DNA of 64,000 nucleotides from the NCBI GenBank assembly GCA_963835735.1, contig CAWIGP010000007.1:248001-312000 (forward strand), given 5' to 3'. The DNA is from DASQMT01 sp963835735. GTDB lineage: Bacteria > Actinomycetota > Thermoleophilia > Solirubrobacterales > Solirubrobacteraceae. The notes under the pieces are model-generated. The model had not been told where the DNA came from and ran no database searches. It saw only the letters and a program-made list of their open reading frames with translations. A program made the position numbers and the translations under genes. Shown piece after piece: positions 1 to 8,410 of the stretch; the first letter of the stretch is position 1; each line of letters opens with the position of its first letter.

Positions 1-399
1 TTTCGCCTCGGCGCGCATTTCGAGTTCGACGCCGCGGCGGCGTTCACCGCCCGCGTCGTCGGGGAGATCGAGGACGTGCCGCTGCCGGCCGGCACGCTGC
101 TCAACCTCAACTTCCCCGCCGGTGAGATCGCCGGCGTCGAGGTCGCGCGCCTCGGCAAGCGGATCTACCGCGACGAGCTGGTGCTGCAGGACGAGCAGTC
201 GCGCCGGCGCCAGTACCGCGTCTACGGCGACTCGCCGGGCTACGAGCGCCAGGAGGGCACCGACCTCGCGGCGGTCGCCGACGGCCGTGTGGCCGTCACG
301 CCGATCCACTTCGACCTGACCGACAAGCCGGGGATCGAGACGCTGCAGGCCTACGACCTCGCCCGGATGCTGGAGCCGGCGACGACCGAGTTGGAATGA
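1..399 (+). CDS. surE: 5'/3'-nucleotidase SurE, C-terminal part
   Basis: The reading frame is open from the first base, so only the last ~132 residues are present. They match the C-terminal half of SurE, a metal-dependent nucleoside-5'/3'-monophosphate phosphatase. The visible signatures are LLNLNFP, the ARLGKRIYRDEL stretch, EGTDLAAVADG and VTPIHFDLTD, in the family order. The metal-binding N-terminus lies outside the window. The stop overlaps the ligA start by four bases (ATGA), so the two genes are probably co-transcribed and translationally coupled. Confidence 0.93.
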   Translation, partial: FRLGAHFEFDAAAAFTARVVGEIEDVPLPAGTLLNLNFPAGEIAGVEVARLGKRIYRDELVLQDEQSRRRQYRVYGDSPGYERQEGTDLAAVADGRVAVTPIHFDLTDKPGIETLQAYDLARMLEPATTELE

Positions 400-2390
400 A
401 CCCGGAGGAGCGTGTCGCCGAGCTGCGCGGGCAGCTCGAGTACCACGGCCACCGGTACTACGTCCTCGACGACCCGGAGATCGGCGACGATGCCTACGAC
501 GCGCTGCTCGACGAGCTGCGCACGCTGGAGGCCGAGCATCCCGAGCTCGTCACGCCCGACTCGCCGACCCAGCGCGTCGGCGGTGCGCCGATCTCGAAGC
601 TGGAGAAGGTCAGCCACCTGCAGCCGATGCTCTCGCTCGCGAACGTGCGCTCGGCCGACGAGCTGCGCGCGTGGGTCGCGCGCATGCGCTCCCACCTGGC
701 GCGCGAGGGGATCGAGGACCCCGACTTCGCCTACGTCGCCGAGCCGAAGATCGACGGGCTCGCGATCTCGCTGATCTACCGCGACGGCGTGCTGGAGCGT
801 GGGGCCACGCGCGGCAACGGCGAGATCGGCGAGGACGTCACGCACAATCTGCGCACGATCCCGTCGATCCCGCTGCGATTCGACGACGCGCCGCCGCTGG
901 TCGAGGTCCGCGGCGAGGTCTACATGGCGCTCTCGGACTTCACCGCGCTCAACGAGCGCCGCGCGAGCGAGGGGCTCTCCACCTTCATGAACCCGCGCAA
1001 CTCGGCGGCCGGGACGATCCGCCAGCTCGATCCGGCGCTGGCCGCCGAGCGTCCGCTCTCGATGTGGTGCTACGCGATCGGCGCGAGCGAAGGCCTGCGG
1101 TTCGCCGGCCACTGGGAGGTGCTCGAGTGGCTGCGCGCGCACGGCTTTCGGGTGAACGGCGACGTCAAGCGCCTGTCCAGCGAGGACGACGTCGTCGCCC
1201 AGTGCCTGCGCTGGGAGGCGCGGCGCGGCGCGCTCGACTTCGAGATCGACGGCGTCGTCGTGAAGGTCGACGACCTCGAGCTGCAGCGCCGCCTCGGGGC
1301 GGTGGGGCGTGACCCGCGCTGGGCCGTGGCCTGGAAGTTCCCGCCGACGACGGCGGTGACCCACCTCCACAGCGTGCAGTGGAACGTGGGCATGTTCGGC
1401 GACCTGTACCCGTTCGCCGTGCTCGAGCCGGTCCACGTCGGCGGCGTGACGGTCAAGATGGCGACGCTGCACAACGAGGAGGACCTGGCGCGCAAGGACA
1501 TCCGCTCCGGCGACGACGTGATCGTGCTCCGCGCCGGCGACGTGATCCCGCAGGTCGTCTCGCCCGCCCCGCACGCGGTCGAGCGCCCCCACCGCTCGCC
1601 GCCCGAGCGGCCGCCGGAGCGCTGCCCGTCGTGCGATACGCCGACCGAGAAGCGCGGAGTCTTCACCCGCTGCCCGAACCGGGCCTGCCCCGAGCGGCGC
1701 TGGCAGCTGCTCAAGCACTACGCGGGGGCGATGGACATCGACGGCCTCGGCGAGAAGCGCGTGAGGACGCTGCAGGACGCCGGCCTGGTCGCCACGGCCG
1801 CGGACTACTACCGGCTCACCAAGGAGCAGCTGCTCGGCCTCGACGGCATGGGCGAGGTGTCGGCGGAGAACCTGCTCCGCGCGATTCAGGAATCGCGCGA
1901 GCGCCCACTCGACATCGTGCTGTTCGCGATCGGGATCGAGGGCGTCGGCTACATCACGGGCCGCAAACTCGCCCAGCACTTCCGCACGATCGATGCGCTG
2001 CTGGCCGCGACGCCCGAGCAGATCGCCGGCACGCCGGGCATCGGCCCGGTCCTGGCCGAGCAGATCCACGAGCAGCTCGCCGACCCCCAGATGCGTGCGC
2101 TGATCGCGGACCTGCGCCAGTTCGTCCGGATGGAGGCCGAGGGCGCGCCGCCGGGCGACGGCGTGCTGTCCGGCCGCACGCTGGTGCTGACCGGCACGCT
2201 GCCCGACCTCACGCGCGAGCAGGCGACCGAGCGGATCCTCGCCGCCGGCGGCCGCGTCACGTCCTCGGTGTCGAAGAAGACCGATTACGTGGTCGCCGGC
2301 GAGGCGGCCGGCTCGAAGCTCGAGAAGGCCGAACGGCTCGGCGTGCCGGTGATCGACGAGGCCGGTCTGCTCGAGCTGCTCGAACCGTAA
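396..2390 (+). CDS. ligA: NAD-dependent DNA ligase LigA
   Basis: Seals nicks in DNA during replication and repair, using NAD+ to adenylate the enzyme. The 664-residue length is normal for the family. Domains in order: Ia (YYVLDDPEIGDDAYDAL, residues ~21-37), adenylation domain with catalytic lysine K118 in KIDG (118-121), OB fold, a four-cysteine zinc finger near residues 410-432 (CPSCD...CPNRACP), helix-hairpin-helix repeats, and a C-terminal BRCT domain (~585-664). The ATG overlaps the surE stop. The stop codon forms one end of a perfect palindrome shared with the convergent gene. Confidence 0.98.
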   Translation: MNPEERVAELRGQLEYHGHRYYVLDDPEIGDDAYDALLDELRTLEAEHPELVTPDSPTQRVGGAPISKLEKVSHLQPMLSLANVRSADELRAWVARMRSHLAREGIEDPDFAYVAEPKIDGLAISLIYRDGVLERGATRGNGEIGEDVTHNLRTIPSIPLRFDDAPPLVEVRGEVYMALSDFTALNERRASEGLSTFMNPRNSAAGTIRQLDPALAAERPLSMWCYAIGASEGLRFAGHWEVLEWLRAHGFRVNGDVKRLSSEDDVVAQCLRWEARRGALDFEIDGVVVKVDDLELQRRLGAVGRDPRWAVAWKFPPTTAVTHLHSVQWNVGMFGDLYPFAVLEPVHVGGVTVKMATLHNEEDLARKDIRSGDDVIVLRAGDVIPQVVSPAPHAVERPHRSPPERPPERCPSCDTPTEKRGVFTRCPNRACPERRWQLLKHYAGAMDIDGLGEKRVRTLQDAGLVATAADYYRLTKEQLLGLDGMGEVSAENLLRAIQESRERPLDIVLFAIGIEGVGYITGRKLAQHFRTIDALLAATPEQIAGTPGIGPVLAEQIHEQLADPQMRALIADLRQFVRMEAEGAPPGDGVLSGRTLVLTGTLPDLTREQATERILAAGGRVTSSVSKKTDYVVAGEAAGSKLEKAERLGVPVIDEAGLLELLEP

Positions 2391-2410
2391 AGAGGGACAG
2401 TCCCTCTTTA
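2388..2410. terminator. Perfect palindrome holding both stop codons of convergent genes
   Basis: An 11-base arm (TAAAGAGGGAC) is mirrored exactly around a single central A. The first three bases are the TAA of ligA and the last three are the TAA of the minus-strand carboxypeptidase, so both genes end inside it. In RNA from either strand it can fold into a stem with a small loop and leaves a U-rich 3' arm, which fits a bidirectional terminator. Without sequence heterogeneity it could also be a protein-binding site. Confidence 0.6.
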
Positions 2411-3613
2411 GGGGCGGTACTTCGCCAGCGCGATCGCCATGCGGTCCTGCAGGATCCGCGCGCTCCACGGGCTGACGTAGTTCATGAGGAAGGCGAACGC
2501 GACCTGACGGCCGCCGGCGGCGATGCAGTAGCCCGCGAGCGCGGAGACGTCGCGCAGCGTGCCGGTCTTCGCGCGGCAGCGGTCCTGGGCGGCGGTGCCG
2601 CGCATGCGGGTCGAGATCGTCCCGCTGCGGCCGGCGACGGCGAGCGAGCCGCTGAACGCCGCGTCGCCGCCGAGCTCATCCAGCAGCGTGACGACGTCGC
2701 GCGCCGACGTCCGGTCGCTGCGCGAGAGGCCCGACCCGTCGACGAGCTGGGGCGCGATCTGCAGCTCGGCCAGGTCCTCGGACATCACGCGCGTGCCGGC
2801 CGAGGTGGTGCCGGCGCCGCCGAACTGCGCGCCGAGCACCTTGACCAGCATCTCCGCCATGAAGTTGTCCGACGGCTGGTTCATCAGCCGCAGCAGCTCT
2901 GCGACGGACTGCGAGCGCCACTCGGTCACGAGCGCGGCGGCGAGCGGTGCGCGGCCGCGGCGAACGCTGCGCTTGACGCCGACGCCGAGCGCGCGCAGCT
3001 GCTTGGCGAACACCGTCGCGGCGAAGTTCGCCGGGCGGTCCTGCCAGTAGGGGGCGCTGCGGCCGGTGCGGCCGCGGTTGAACGTGAGCGCCGACAGCGG
3101 CCCGACCTCCGACGTGAGCCGGAAGCCGGAGGACGGCACGCCGCGGCGCGTGTCGAATGCCGACTCGTCGCCGATCACGCGGCCGCTGACCTTGACGATC
3201 CCGGCGTCGGCGACCTGCTGCGCGAGTCGGTTCGAGTCGAGCACGTCGAACGTCGGGTCGCCGCCGCCGCGCAGGTAGAGATCGCCGTCGACCACGCCGG
3301 CGGCGTCCGGCGCGGTCTCCGCCAGCACGCTCGTCGCCAGCCGCCCGGTGGGGCCGAGCCTGCGGAGCGTCGTGGCGGACGTGTAGAGCTTCTCGACCGA
3401 GGCGGGCATCCGCGGCGTGTCGGCGCGCCGCGCGTAGATCTCGCCGCCGCTTTCGAGGTCGACGACATACGCGCTGGAGCTCGGGCCCGCGTAGCGCATC
3501 TGCGCATCCAGCGTCCGCGCGGTGCCGAGCCTGCCGGCCGCCGAGGCGGCGGCCGGGAGCAGCAGGGCGAGCAGGCATGCGAGCGTGGCGATCCGAACCA
3601 TCGAACGCGGCAT
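2408..3613 (-). CDS. dacB: D-alanyl-D-alanine carboxypeptidase/endopeptidase (PBP4, peptidase S13)
   Basis: Trims or cleaves peptidoglycan stem peptides outside the membrane. With the ATG at 3613 the protein has 401 residues and starts with a signal peptide (MVRIATLACLLALLLPAAASA). The three penicillin-binding motifs are in order: SVEK (~72-75, nucleophile S72 and K75), SDN (~248-250) and KTG (~349-351). The large insertion between motif 1 and motif 2 is typical of S13 (PBP4) enzymes. An ATG four codons further in (3601) would also keep the signal peptide; neither has a strong ribosome site. It is divergent from the NAT gene, 56 bases away. Confidence 0.9.
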   Translation of the reverse strand: MPRSMVRIATLACLLALLLPAAASAAGRLGTARTLDAQMRYAGPSSSAYVVDLESGGEIYARRADTPRMPASVEKLYTSATTLRRLGPTGRLATSVLAETAPDAAGVVDGDLYLRGGGDPTFDVLDSNRLAQQVADAGIVKVSGRVIGDESAFDTRRGVPSSGFRLTSEVGPLSALTFNRGRTGRSAPYWQDRPANFAATVFAKQLRALGVGVKRSVRRGRAPLAAALVTEWRSQSVAELLRLMNQPSDNFMAEMLVKVLGAQFGGAGTTSAGTRVMSEDLAELQIAPQLVDGSGLSRSDRTSARDVVTLLDELGGDAAFSGSLAVAGRSGTISTRMRGTAAQDRCRAKTGTLRDVSALAGYCIAAGGRQVAFAFLMNYVSPWSARILQDRMAIALAKYRP

Positions 3614-3669
3614 CGAGGGTACGGAACCCGCAGGCGGAGCAAAAGTCGCTCTCCTGGCAAGCTTTGGGA

Positions 3670-4533
3670 ATGCCGCAAGTCGACACCGCCGCATACCTCA
3701 GGCGCCTGCGGCTGCCCGATCCCGGCGCACCCAGCGCCGATGCGCTGCGCGTGCTGCACGAGGCGCACGTCGAGCGGATCACCTACGAGGCGCTCGAGAT
3801 CCAGCTGGGAAGGCCGACGACCGTCGATCCGTTCGAGTCCGCCGCCCGCATCCTGGGCCGGCACCGCGGCGGCTACTGCTTCCACCTCAACGGCGCGTTC
3901 TCGCTGCTCCTGGAGGCGCTCGGCTACGACGTCGTCTGGCACCGCGCCGGCGTGCAGAACCACTCCGAGCCGCAGCCGGTCGGCGCCGATATCGCCAACC
4001 ACCTCGCGCTCACCGTGCACGGGCTGCCGACCCGGGAGAGCCCGTCCGGCGACTGGCTGGTCGACGTCGGGCTGGGAGACGCGCTGCACGAGCCGATCCC
4101 GCTGCACGAGGGCAGCTACGCGCAGGGCCCGTTCCGCTACGGGCTGCGACGCTCGGAGGTCGAGCCCGGGGGCTGGCGCTGGGAGCACGACCCGCGCGGC
4201 ACGTTCGCCGGGATGGACTTCCGTCCGCAGCGCGCGACCCAGGCCGACTTCCGGGCCCGCCACCAGTTCCTCTCCACGTCGCCGAAGTCGGGCTTCGTGC
4301 GCACCTGCAGCGTCCAGCGGCGCGACGCGCGGGGCGTCGACGCGCTCACCGGCTGCGTGCTGACCCGCATCGACGGCGGCGCCCGGGCGCCGATCACGCT
4401 CGCCACGAGCGACGAGTGGTTCGACGCGCTGCGCGATGTGTTCGACCTCCCGCTCGACGACGTCGATGCCGCCGGGCGAGCCGCGCTGTGGGCGCGGGTT
4501 CGCGCCGCGCACGAGGCGTGGCTCGCGGCGTGA
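3670..4533 (+). CDS. nat: Arylamine N-acetyltransferase family protein
   Basis: Acetyl-CoA-dependent acyl transfer to arylamine or hydrazine nitrogen; some relatives act in secondary metabolism instead. The 287-residue length is usual. The Cys-His-Asp triad is visible: C70 in RGGYC, H111 in ANHLAL and D132 in LVDVGLGD. The last motif has L where most family members have F (DVGFG). The ATG at 3670 was chosen because it opens the conserved N-terminus; upstream in-frame codons run into the divergent dacB region. Confidence 0.9.
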   Translation: MPQVDTAAYLRRLRLPDPGAPSADALRVLHEAHVERITYEALEIQLGRPTTVDPFESAARILGRHRGGYCFHLNGAFSLLLEALGYDVVWHRAGVQNHSEPQPVGADIANHLALTVHGLPTRESPSGDWLVDVGLGDALHEPIPLHEGSYAQGPFRYGLRRSEVEPGGWRWEHDPRGTFAGMDFRPQRATQADFRARHQFLSTSPKSGFVRTCSVQRRDARGVDALTGCVLTRIDGGARAPITLATSDEWFDALRDVFDLPLDDVDAAGRAALWARVRAAHEAWLAA

Positions 4534-4547
4534 GCCGGTCCGTCTCG

Positions 4548-4553
4548 TAGGCT
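4548..4553 (+). promoter_or_regulatory. -10 box TAGGCT for a leaderless mRNA
   Basis: TAGGCT lies 8 bases before the patatin ATG, and no Shine-Dalgarno sequence is present. Spacing and sequence match the TANNNT box found before many other starts here. Confidence 0.45.
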
Positions 4554-4561
4554 TCGGACGG

Positions 4562-5824
4562 ATGGGCAAGGTCGTCAAGCTCGAGAGCAGCGCAGGCCGC
4601 CGCGCGGCCGGCGCCAAGCCGGGCGGGCGGCCGCGGCAGTCCAAGACCGCGCTCGTGCTCGGCGGCGGCGGCTTCACCGGCGCCGTGTACGAGATCGGCG
4701 CGCTGCGGGCGCTCGACCTGCTGTCGGTCAACCGCTCGGTCAACCAGTTCGACATCTACGTCGGAACGAGTGCCGGCGCGCTCGTCGCCGCGCTCTCGGC
4801 CAACGGCGTCACGCCCGAGCAGATGATGCGCGTCGTCAACAACCAGACGCCGACGCCGTTCCGCGACATCAACCTGGAGATGCTGCTGCACCCGAACTAC
4901 CGCGAGTTCGTGAGCAAGGGCATCCGGCTGCCGCTGCATCTGCTGGGGATCGCGCGCGGGCTCGGCCGTAGCCTCGGCTCGTTCAGCACCGTCGACCTGG
5001 CGATCGCGCTCGCCGACGCGCTGCCGTCCGGGCTCTACACCGGCGGCGGGCTGGAGAAGTACGTCCGCACGGTCCTCTCGGACCCCGACCGGAGCGACGA
5101 CTTCCGGCTGCTCGAGCCCGAGCTCTACCTCGCGGCGACCGACCTCGACACGTGCGAGCGGCTCGTGCTCGGCGCCGAGGGCTGGGACGACGTGCCGATC
5201 TCGCTCGCCGTGCGGGCGTCCGCGGCGCTGCCGATGGTCTACCAGCCGGTGGAGGTCAAGGGGCGCGAGCTGATCGACGGCGGGATCGTCTCCACGACCA
5301 ACCTGGACATCGCGGTCGAGGCCGGGGCGAAGTTCATCGTCGTCGTCAACCCGCTCGTGCCGTACGTCAACGACTTCACGAAGGAGATCCCGACGCTGCT
5401 CGGCACGAAGGTGCGGCGCGTGTCGGACATGGGGTTCGCCAAGATCGCCTACCAGACGTTCAAGCTGCTCGCCTACCAGCGGCTGCACGAGATGGCGAGC
5501 CAGTGGCAGGAGCGCTATCCGGGCGTCGACATCGTGCTGATCGAGCCCGAGCCCGACGACGAGCTGATGTTCCAGACGAACATCCTCAACTACGCGTCAC
5601 GGCTCGACATCGCGCGCCACGGCTTCGAGTCGGTCACGGTCAAGCTCGCCTCCGACTACGAGGAGATCCGCGAGGTCGCAAAGCGCCACGGGATCGAGAT
5701 CTCCGCCACGCGGGTGCGCAAGGTCGTGCGCCACTTCGGCGCCGAGAAGGAGAAGGCGCGCGCCTGGCGGCGGATCCTCGAGCAGACGACCGGCGCGCTG
5801 CTGCGTCAGTCGGCGGCGGACTGA
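4562..5824 (+). CDS. Patatin-like phospholipase family protein
   Basis: Serine lipid acyl hydrolase of the patatin/NTE group, 420 residues. The oxyanion glycine-rich loop (LGGGGFTGAVYEIGAL, ~33-48), the nucleophile S70 in GTSAG (68-72) and the catalytic aspartate in DGG (D239-G241) are all present, so the Ser-Asp dyad is intact. The C-terminal third is specific to bacterial NTE-like proteins. There is no signal peptide, so it probably acts on the inner membrane face. Its end overlaps the convergent SRPBCC gene by 19 bases. The true lipid substrate cannot be read from the sequence. Confidence 0.9.
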   Translation: MGKVVKLESSAGRRAAGAKPGGRPRQSKTALVLGGGGFTGAVYEIGALRALDLLSVNRSVNQFDIYVGTSAGALVAALSANGVTPEQMMRVVNNQTPTPFRDINLEMLLHPNYREFVSKGIRLPLHLLGIARGLGRSLGSFSTVDLAIALADALPSGLYTGGGLEKYVRTVLSDPDRSDDFRLLEPELYLAATDLDTCERLVLGAEGWDDVPISLAVRASAALPMVYQPVEVKGRELIDGGIVSTTNLDIAVEAGAKFIVVVNPLVPYVNDFTKEIPTLLGTKVRRVSDMGFAKIAYQTFKLLAYQRLHEMASQWQERYPGVDIVLIEPEPDDELMFQTNILNYASRLDIARHGFESVTVKLASDYEEIREVAKRHGIEISATRVRKVVRHFGAEKEKARAWRRILEQTTGALLRQSAAD

Positions 5825-6243
5825 CTTCCCTCGGCGCGGGCCTTCAGCCCGTCGGCGAACTGGCGGAACGACGGGCCGAGGTCCGGCATCGAGCGCCAGA
5901 TCAGCGGCAGCAGCGGACCGGTGTACTCCTCCCGCATCGTGAAGCGCGTGCCGCCGCCGTCCTCGGGCGTGAGCGAGAAGGTGCGCACGCCGCGGAACAC
6001 CCCGAGCGGCATGCCGCCGCTCCAGGTCATGCTCCGCGGCGGCTGGAAGTCGCTCACCTTGACCGGGAACGCACGCCCGGGGTTGACCTTCGAGAAGACC
6101 CTGATCGTCTCCCCGGGCGCGATCGTGCCTTCGACCCGCTCGACGCCGGAGTCCCAGCTGGAGTATCCGGCGGCGTCGACGATGATCGCCCAGACCGAGT
6201 CGGCGTCCGCTGCGATCGTCGAGCTCGCCTCGTAGGACTTCAT
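5806..6243 (-). CDS. SRPBCC family (polyketide cyclase/START-like) protein
   Basis: 145-residue helix-grip-fold protein. It begins with the usual first strand (YEASSTIAADADSVWAIIVD) and has the WDSGVERVEG and FTMREEYTGPLLP segments of the family. These proteins bind hydrophobic ligands; the exact role is unknown. The ATG overlaps the stop of the acyl-CoA ligase gene upstream (ATGA), so the two are translationally coupled, which suggests a lipid-linked role. The 3' end overlaps the patatin gene on the other strand. Confidence 0.85.
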   Translation of the reverse strand: MKSYEASSTIAADADSVWAIIVDAAGYSSWDSGVERVEGTIAPGETIRVFSKVNPGRAFPVKVSDFQPPRSMTWSGGMPLGVFRGVRTFSLTPEDGGGTRFTMREEYTGPLLPLIWRSMPDLGPSFRQFADGLKARAEGSQSAAD

Positions 6244-8033
6244 CGGTACAGCGAGTCGAACAGGTCGGCGTACTTCTCGTTGACGACGTTGCGCTTGACC
6301 TTCAGCGTCGGCGTCAGCTCGCCGGTCTCCTGGGAGAGGTCGTGGTCGAGGATGGCGAACTTCTTGATCTTCTCCACCTGCGCGTAGCGCTCGTTGACCC
6401 TGTCGAGCTCACCCTGGATCAGCTCGATCACCTTCGGCTCCCCGGCGAGCGTGGCGAGGTCCTCCGGCAGCCCGTGCTCGCGCGCGAAGTGCGGGATCTC
6501 CTCCGGGTCGAGCGTGATCAGCGCGACCGGGTACGGGCGCCGGTCGCCGTACATGACCGCCTGGGAGATCCAACGCGACTGCTTGAGGTCGTTCTCCAGG
6601 TTCGCGGGGGTGAGGTTCTTGCCTCCCGCCGTGATGATGATGTCCTTCTTGCGGCCGGTGATGTACAGGAAGCCGTCCTCGTCGACGCGGCCGAGGTCTC
6701 CGGTGTGCAGCCAGCCGTCGACGATCGAGCCGAACGACGCATCGTCGTTGCGGTAGTAGCCCTGGAAGATGTTCGGCCCGTGCAGCAGCACCTCGCCGTC
6801 GTCGGCGATCCGGATCTCCATTCCCGGCAGCGCGCGGCCGACCGAGCCGAAGCGGTAGCTGTCGACCGTCGAGACCGTCGAGGCGGTGGCGGTCTCGGTC
6901 ATCCCGTAGCCCTCGAGCACCGGCACGCCGCAGGCGAAGAAGAACTCGAGGATCTCCTGCGCGATCGGAGCGGCGCCCGAGGTCGCCTGGCGCAGCTGGC
7001 CGCCGAACGCGGCGCGGACGTTCTTGAACAGCTTCTCGTCGGCGCCGTCGAAGTGCGCCTGCAGCTCGGGCGGCACCTCCTGCCCGGCTGCCTGCAGCGC
7101 GCGCACCTTCAGCCCGACCTGCGTGGCGGCCTTGATCTGCTCGGCATCGCCGTGCGCGGTGACGAGCGTGTAGAGCTTCTCGAAGATCCGCGGCACCGAC
7201 GGCAGGTACGTCGGCTGGACCTCGGACAGCTCCGCGACGATCTGCTTCGGGTCGCCGCCGAAGTAGGCGAGGACCGCGCCCATGTCGAGCGTCGCGAGCT
7301 GGATCAGGAGCGCGAACGAGTGCGCCAGCGGCAGGAACAGGTAGGCGACGTCGCCCTCCTGGACGACGGCGTCCTGCTCGACCATCGACACGACGTCGCG
7401 GTAGTTGCCGTGGCTGAGCACGCAGCCCTTCGGCGGGCCGGTCGTACCCGACGTGTAGATGATCGTGTAGGGCTGGTCGCGCGTGACCGCGGCGCTGCGC
7501 TCCTCCAGTTCGGCCTTGCCGTGCGTACGCCCGCGCTCGCGCAGCGCGTCGAGCGGGATCGCGTCGCCGATGTCGCCGGACGGGTCGACGACGATGATCG
7601 TCTCGAGCGCCGGCAGGTTGGCCCGGACCTGGCGGATCTTGGCGACCTGCGCCGCGTCCTCGCAGACGATCGCGCGCGACTCGGAGTTGCCGGCGACCCA
7701 CTCGCACTCCTCGGGCGAGTTGGTCGGGTAGATCGGGACGACCACCGCGCCGGTCGCGGTGATGCCGAAGTCGGCGTACGTCCACTCGGGGCGCGTGGTG
7801 CACAGGATCGCGACGCGATCCCCGGGCTGGATGCCGAGGTCGATCAGCCCGCGGCCAACCTCCGACACGATCTCGCCGAGCTCGGCGTAACTGACGTCCC
7901 GCCATTCGCCGTCGCGCTTGTGGCGGATCGCCGGACCGCCGTCATGAAGCTCGGCGGCGCGCGCGATCAGGTCGGCGATCGTGGCCGAGCCCGTCGCCCG
8001 CTCGTGAATCGGCACCGCGGTGCTGCTCTCCAT
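6240..8033 (-). CDS. fadD: Long-chain acyl-CoA ligase (AMP-binding, FadD15-like)
   Basis: Activates long-chain fatty acids to acyl-CoA through an acyl-adenylate. The 597-residue length suits the FadD15/long-chain group. Motifs: the P-loop-like YTSGTTGPPKG (193-203), VLEGYGMTET, the ATP-ribose motif WLHTGDLG and GRKKDIIITAGGKN, with an acylating lysine near LKVKRNVV at the C-terminus. A strong ribosome site (AGAGGAGG) precedes the ATG. It is coupled to the SRPBCC gene downstream. Confidence 0.95.
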   Translation of the reverse strand: MESSTAVPIHERATGSATIADLIARAAELHDGGPAIRHKRDGEWRDVSYAELGEIVSEVGRGLIDLGIQPGDRVAILCTTRPEWTYADFGITATGAVVVPIYPTNSPEECEWVAGNSESRAIVCEDAAQVAKIRQVRANLPALETIIVVDPSGDIGDAIPLDALRERGRTHGKAELEERSAAVTRDQPYTIIYTSGTTGPPKGCVLSHGNYRDVVSMVEQDAVVQEGDVAYLFLPLAHSFALLIQLATLDMGAVLAYFGGDPKQIVAELSEVQPTYLPSVPRIFEKLYTLVTAHGDAEQIKAATQVGLKVRALQAAGQEVPPELQAHFDGADEKLFKNVRAAFGGQLRQATSGAAPIAQEILEFFFACGVPVLEGYGMTETATASTVSTVDSYRFGSVGRALPGMEIRIADDGEVLLHGPNIFQGYYRNDDASFGSIVDGWLHTGDLGRVDEDGFLYITGRKKDIIITAGGKNLTPANLENDLKQSRWISQAVMYGDRRPYPVALITLDPEEIPHFAREHGLPEDLATLAGEPKVIELIQGELDRVNERYAQVEKIKKFAILDHDLSQETGELTPTLKVKRNVVNEKYADLFDSLYR

Positions 8034-8111
8034 AGCTCCTCCTCTTGCTCCCCAGAGGATGCCGATTGTATGTCGGCGCGACAGGTTCAGTCGCGCCTTT
8101 CTGACTTTGCG

Positions 8112-8301
8112 TCAGGCCGGTACTGCGCGGGGGGTGTTGCTGAGGCTCGCGTCCTGTTCGGACAGGTTGGCCATGAACAGGGTCTTGTCGATGCGGCCCT
8201 GGAAGATCGGTACGCCCAATCTCCATGCACTTCTCGATGACTTCGCGGCGCTCGAGGCCCGCCTCCCGAGCGAGCTCCGTGGGCGTAAGGTGAATTGCCA
8301 T
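8112..8301 (-). pseudogene. Small conserved HTH-like protein, broken by one extra base
   Basis: From the ATG at 8301, preceded by a strong AGGAGGT, the frame reads MAIHLTPTELAREAGLERRE and continues to MEIG. After that it loses sense. Skipping one base in the CCC run at 8215-8217 gives VPIFQGRIDKTLFMANLSEQ and a clean stop at 8112, for 62 residues in total. The length, 190 bases, is one more than a multiple of three. The N-terminal half resembles a small winged-helix/IF2-N-like element, but I do not recognise a named family. It is a sequencing error or a real frameshift; coding intent is clear from the ribosome site. Confidence 0.6.
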
Positions 8302-8339
8302 CGGCCTCCGACCTCCTGTGAGGTTTGTCACGTGGAGCC

Positions 8340-8368
8340 AAGGTAGCGGCTCGGGCGGACGGCCTCAA
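8340..8368 (-). promoter_or_regulatory. Sigma70-like promoter for the small HTH-like gene
   Basis: On the minus strand TTGAGG (8363-8368) is followed after 17 bases by TACCTT (8340-8345), placing transcription start ~30 bases before the AGGAGGT/ATG of the small gene. It may also drive the acyl-CoA ligase. Confidence 0.35.
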
Positions 8369-8410
8369 CCGGAACTGCTCAATCGGACGTAAACATTCCG
8401 CTCCGACGGG

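Noticed and set aside
351..2468. 705-residue open frame on the minus strand over ligA
   Set aside because: It mirrors the whole ligA gene, is rich in Arg/Ala/Gly with no domain, and arises from high GC content.
1379..4363. 994-residue plus-strand frame over ligA and dacB
   Set aside because: It crosses the ends of two real genes on opposite strands and has the same antisense composition.
4537..4548. 12-base match to the arm of the 29.8 kb hairpin
   Set aside because: Only this short stretch matches and no inverted partner is present; it is within chance for this GC content.
8215..8217. Programmed ribosomal frameshift in the small gene
   Set aside because: No slippery heptamer or following hairpin is visible, and the same one-base excess affects many unrelated genes.
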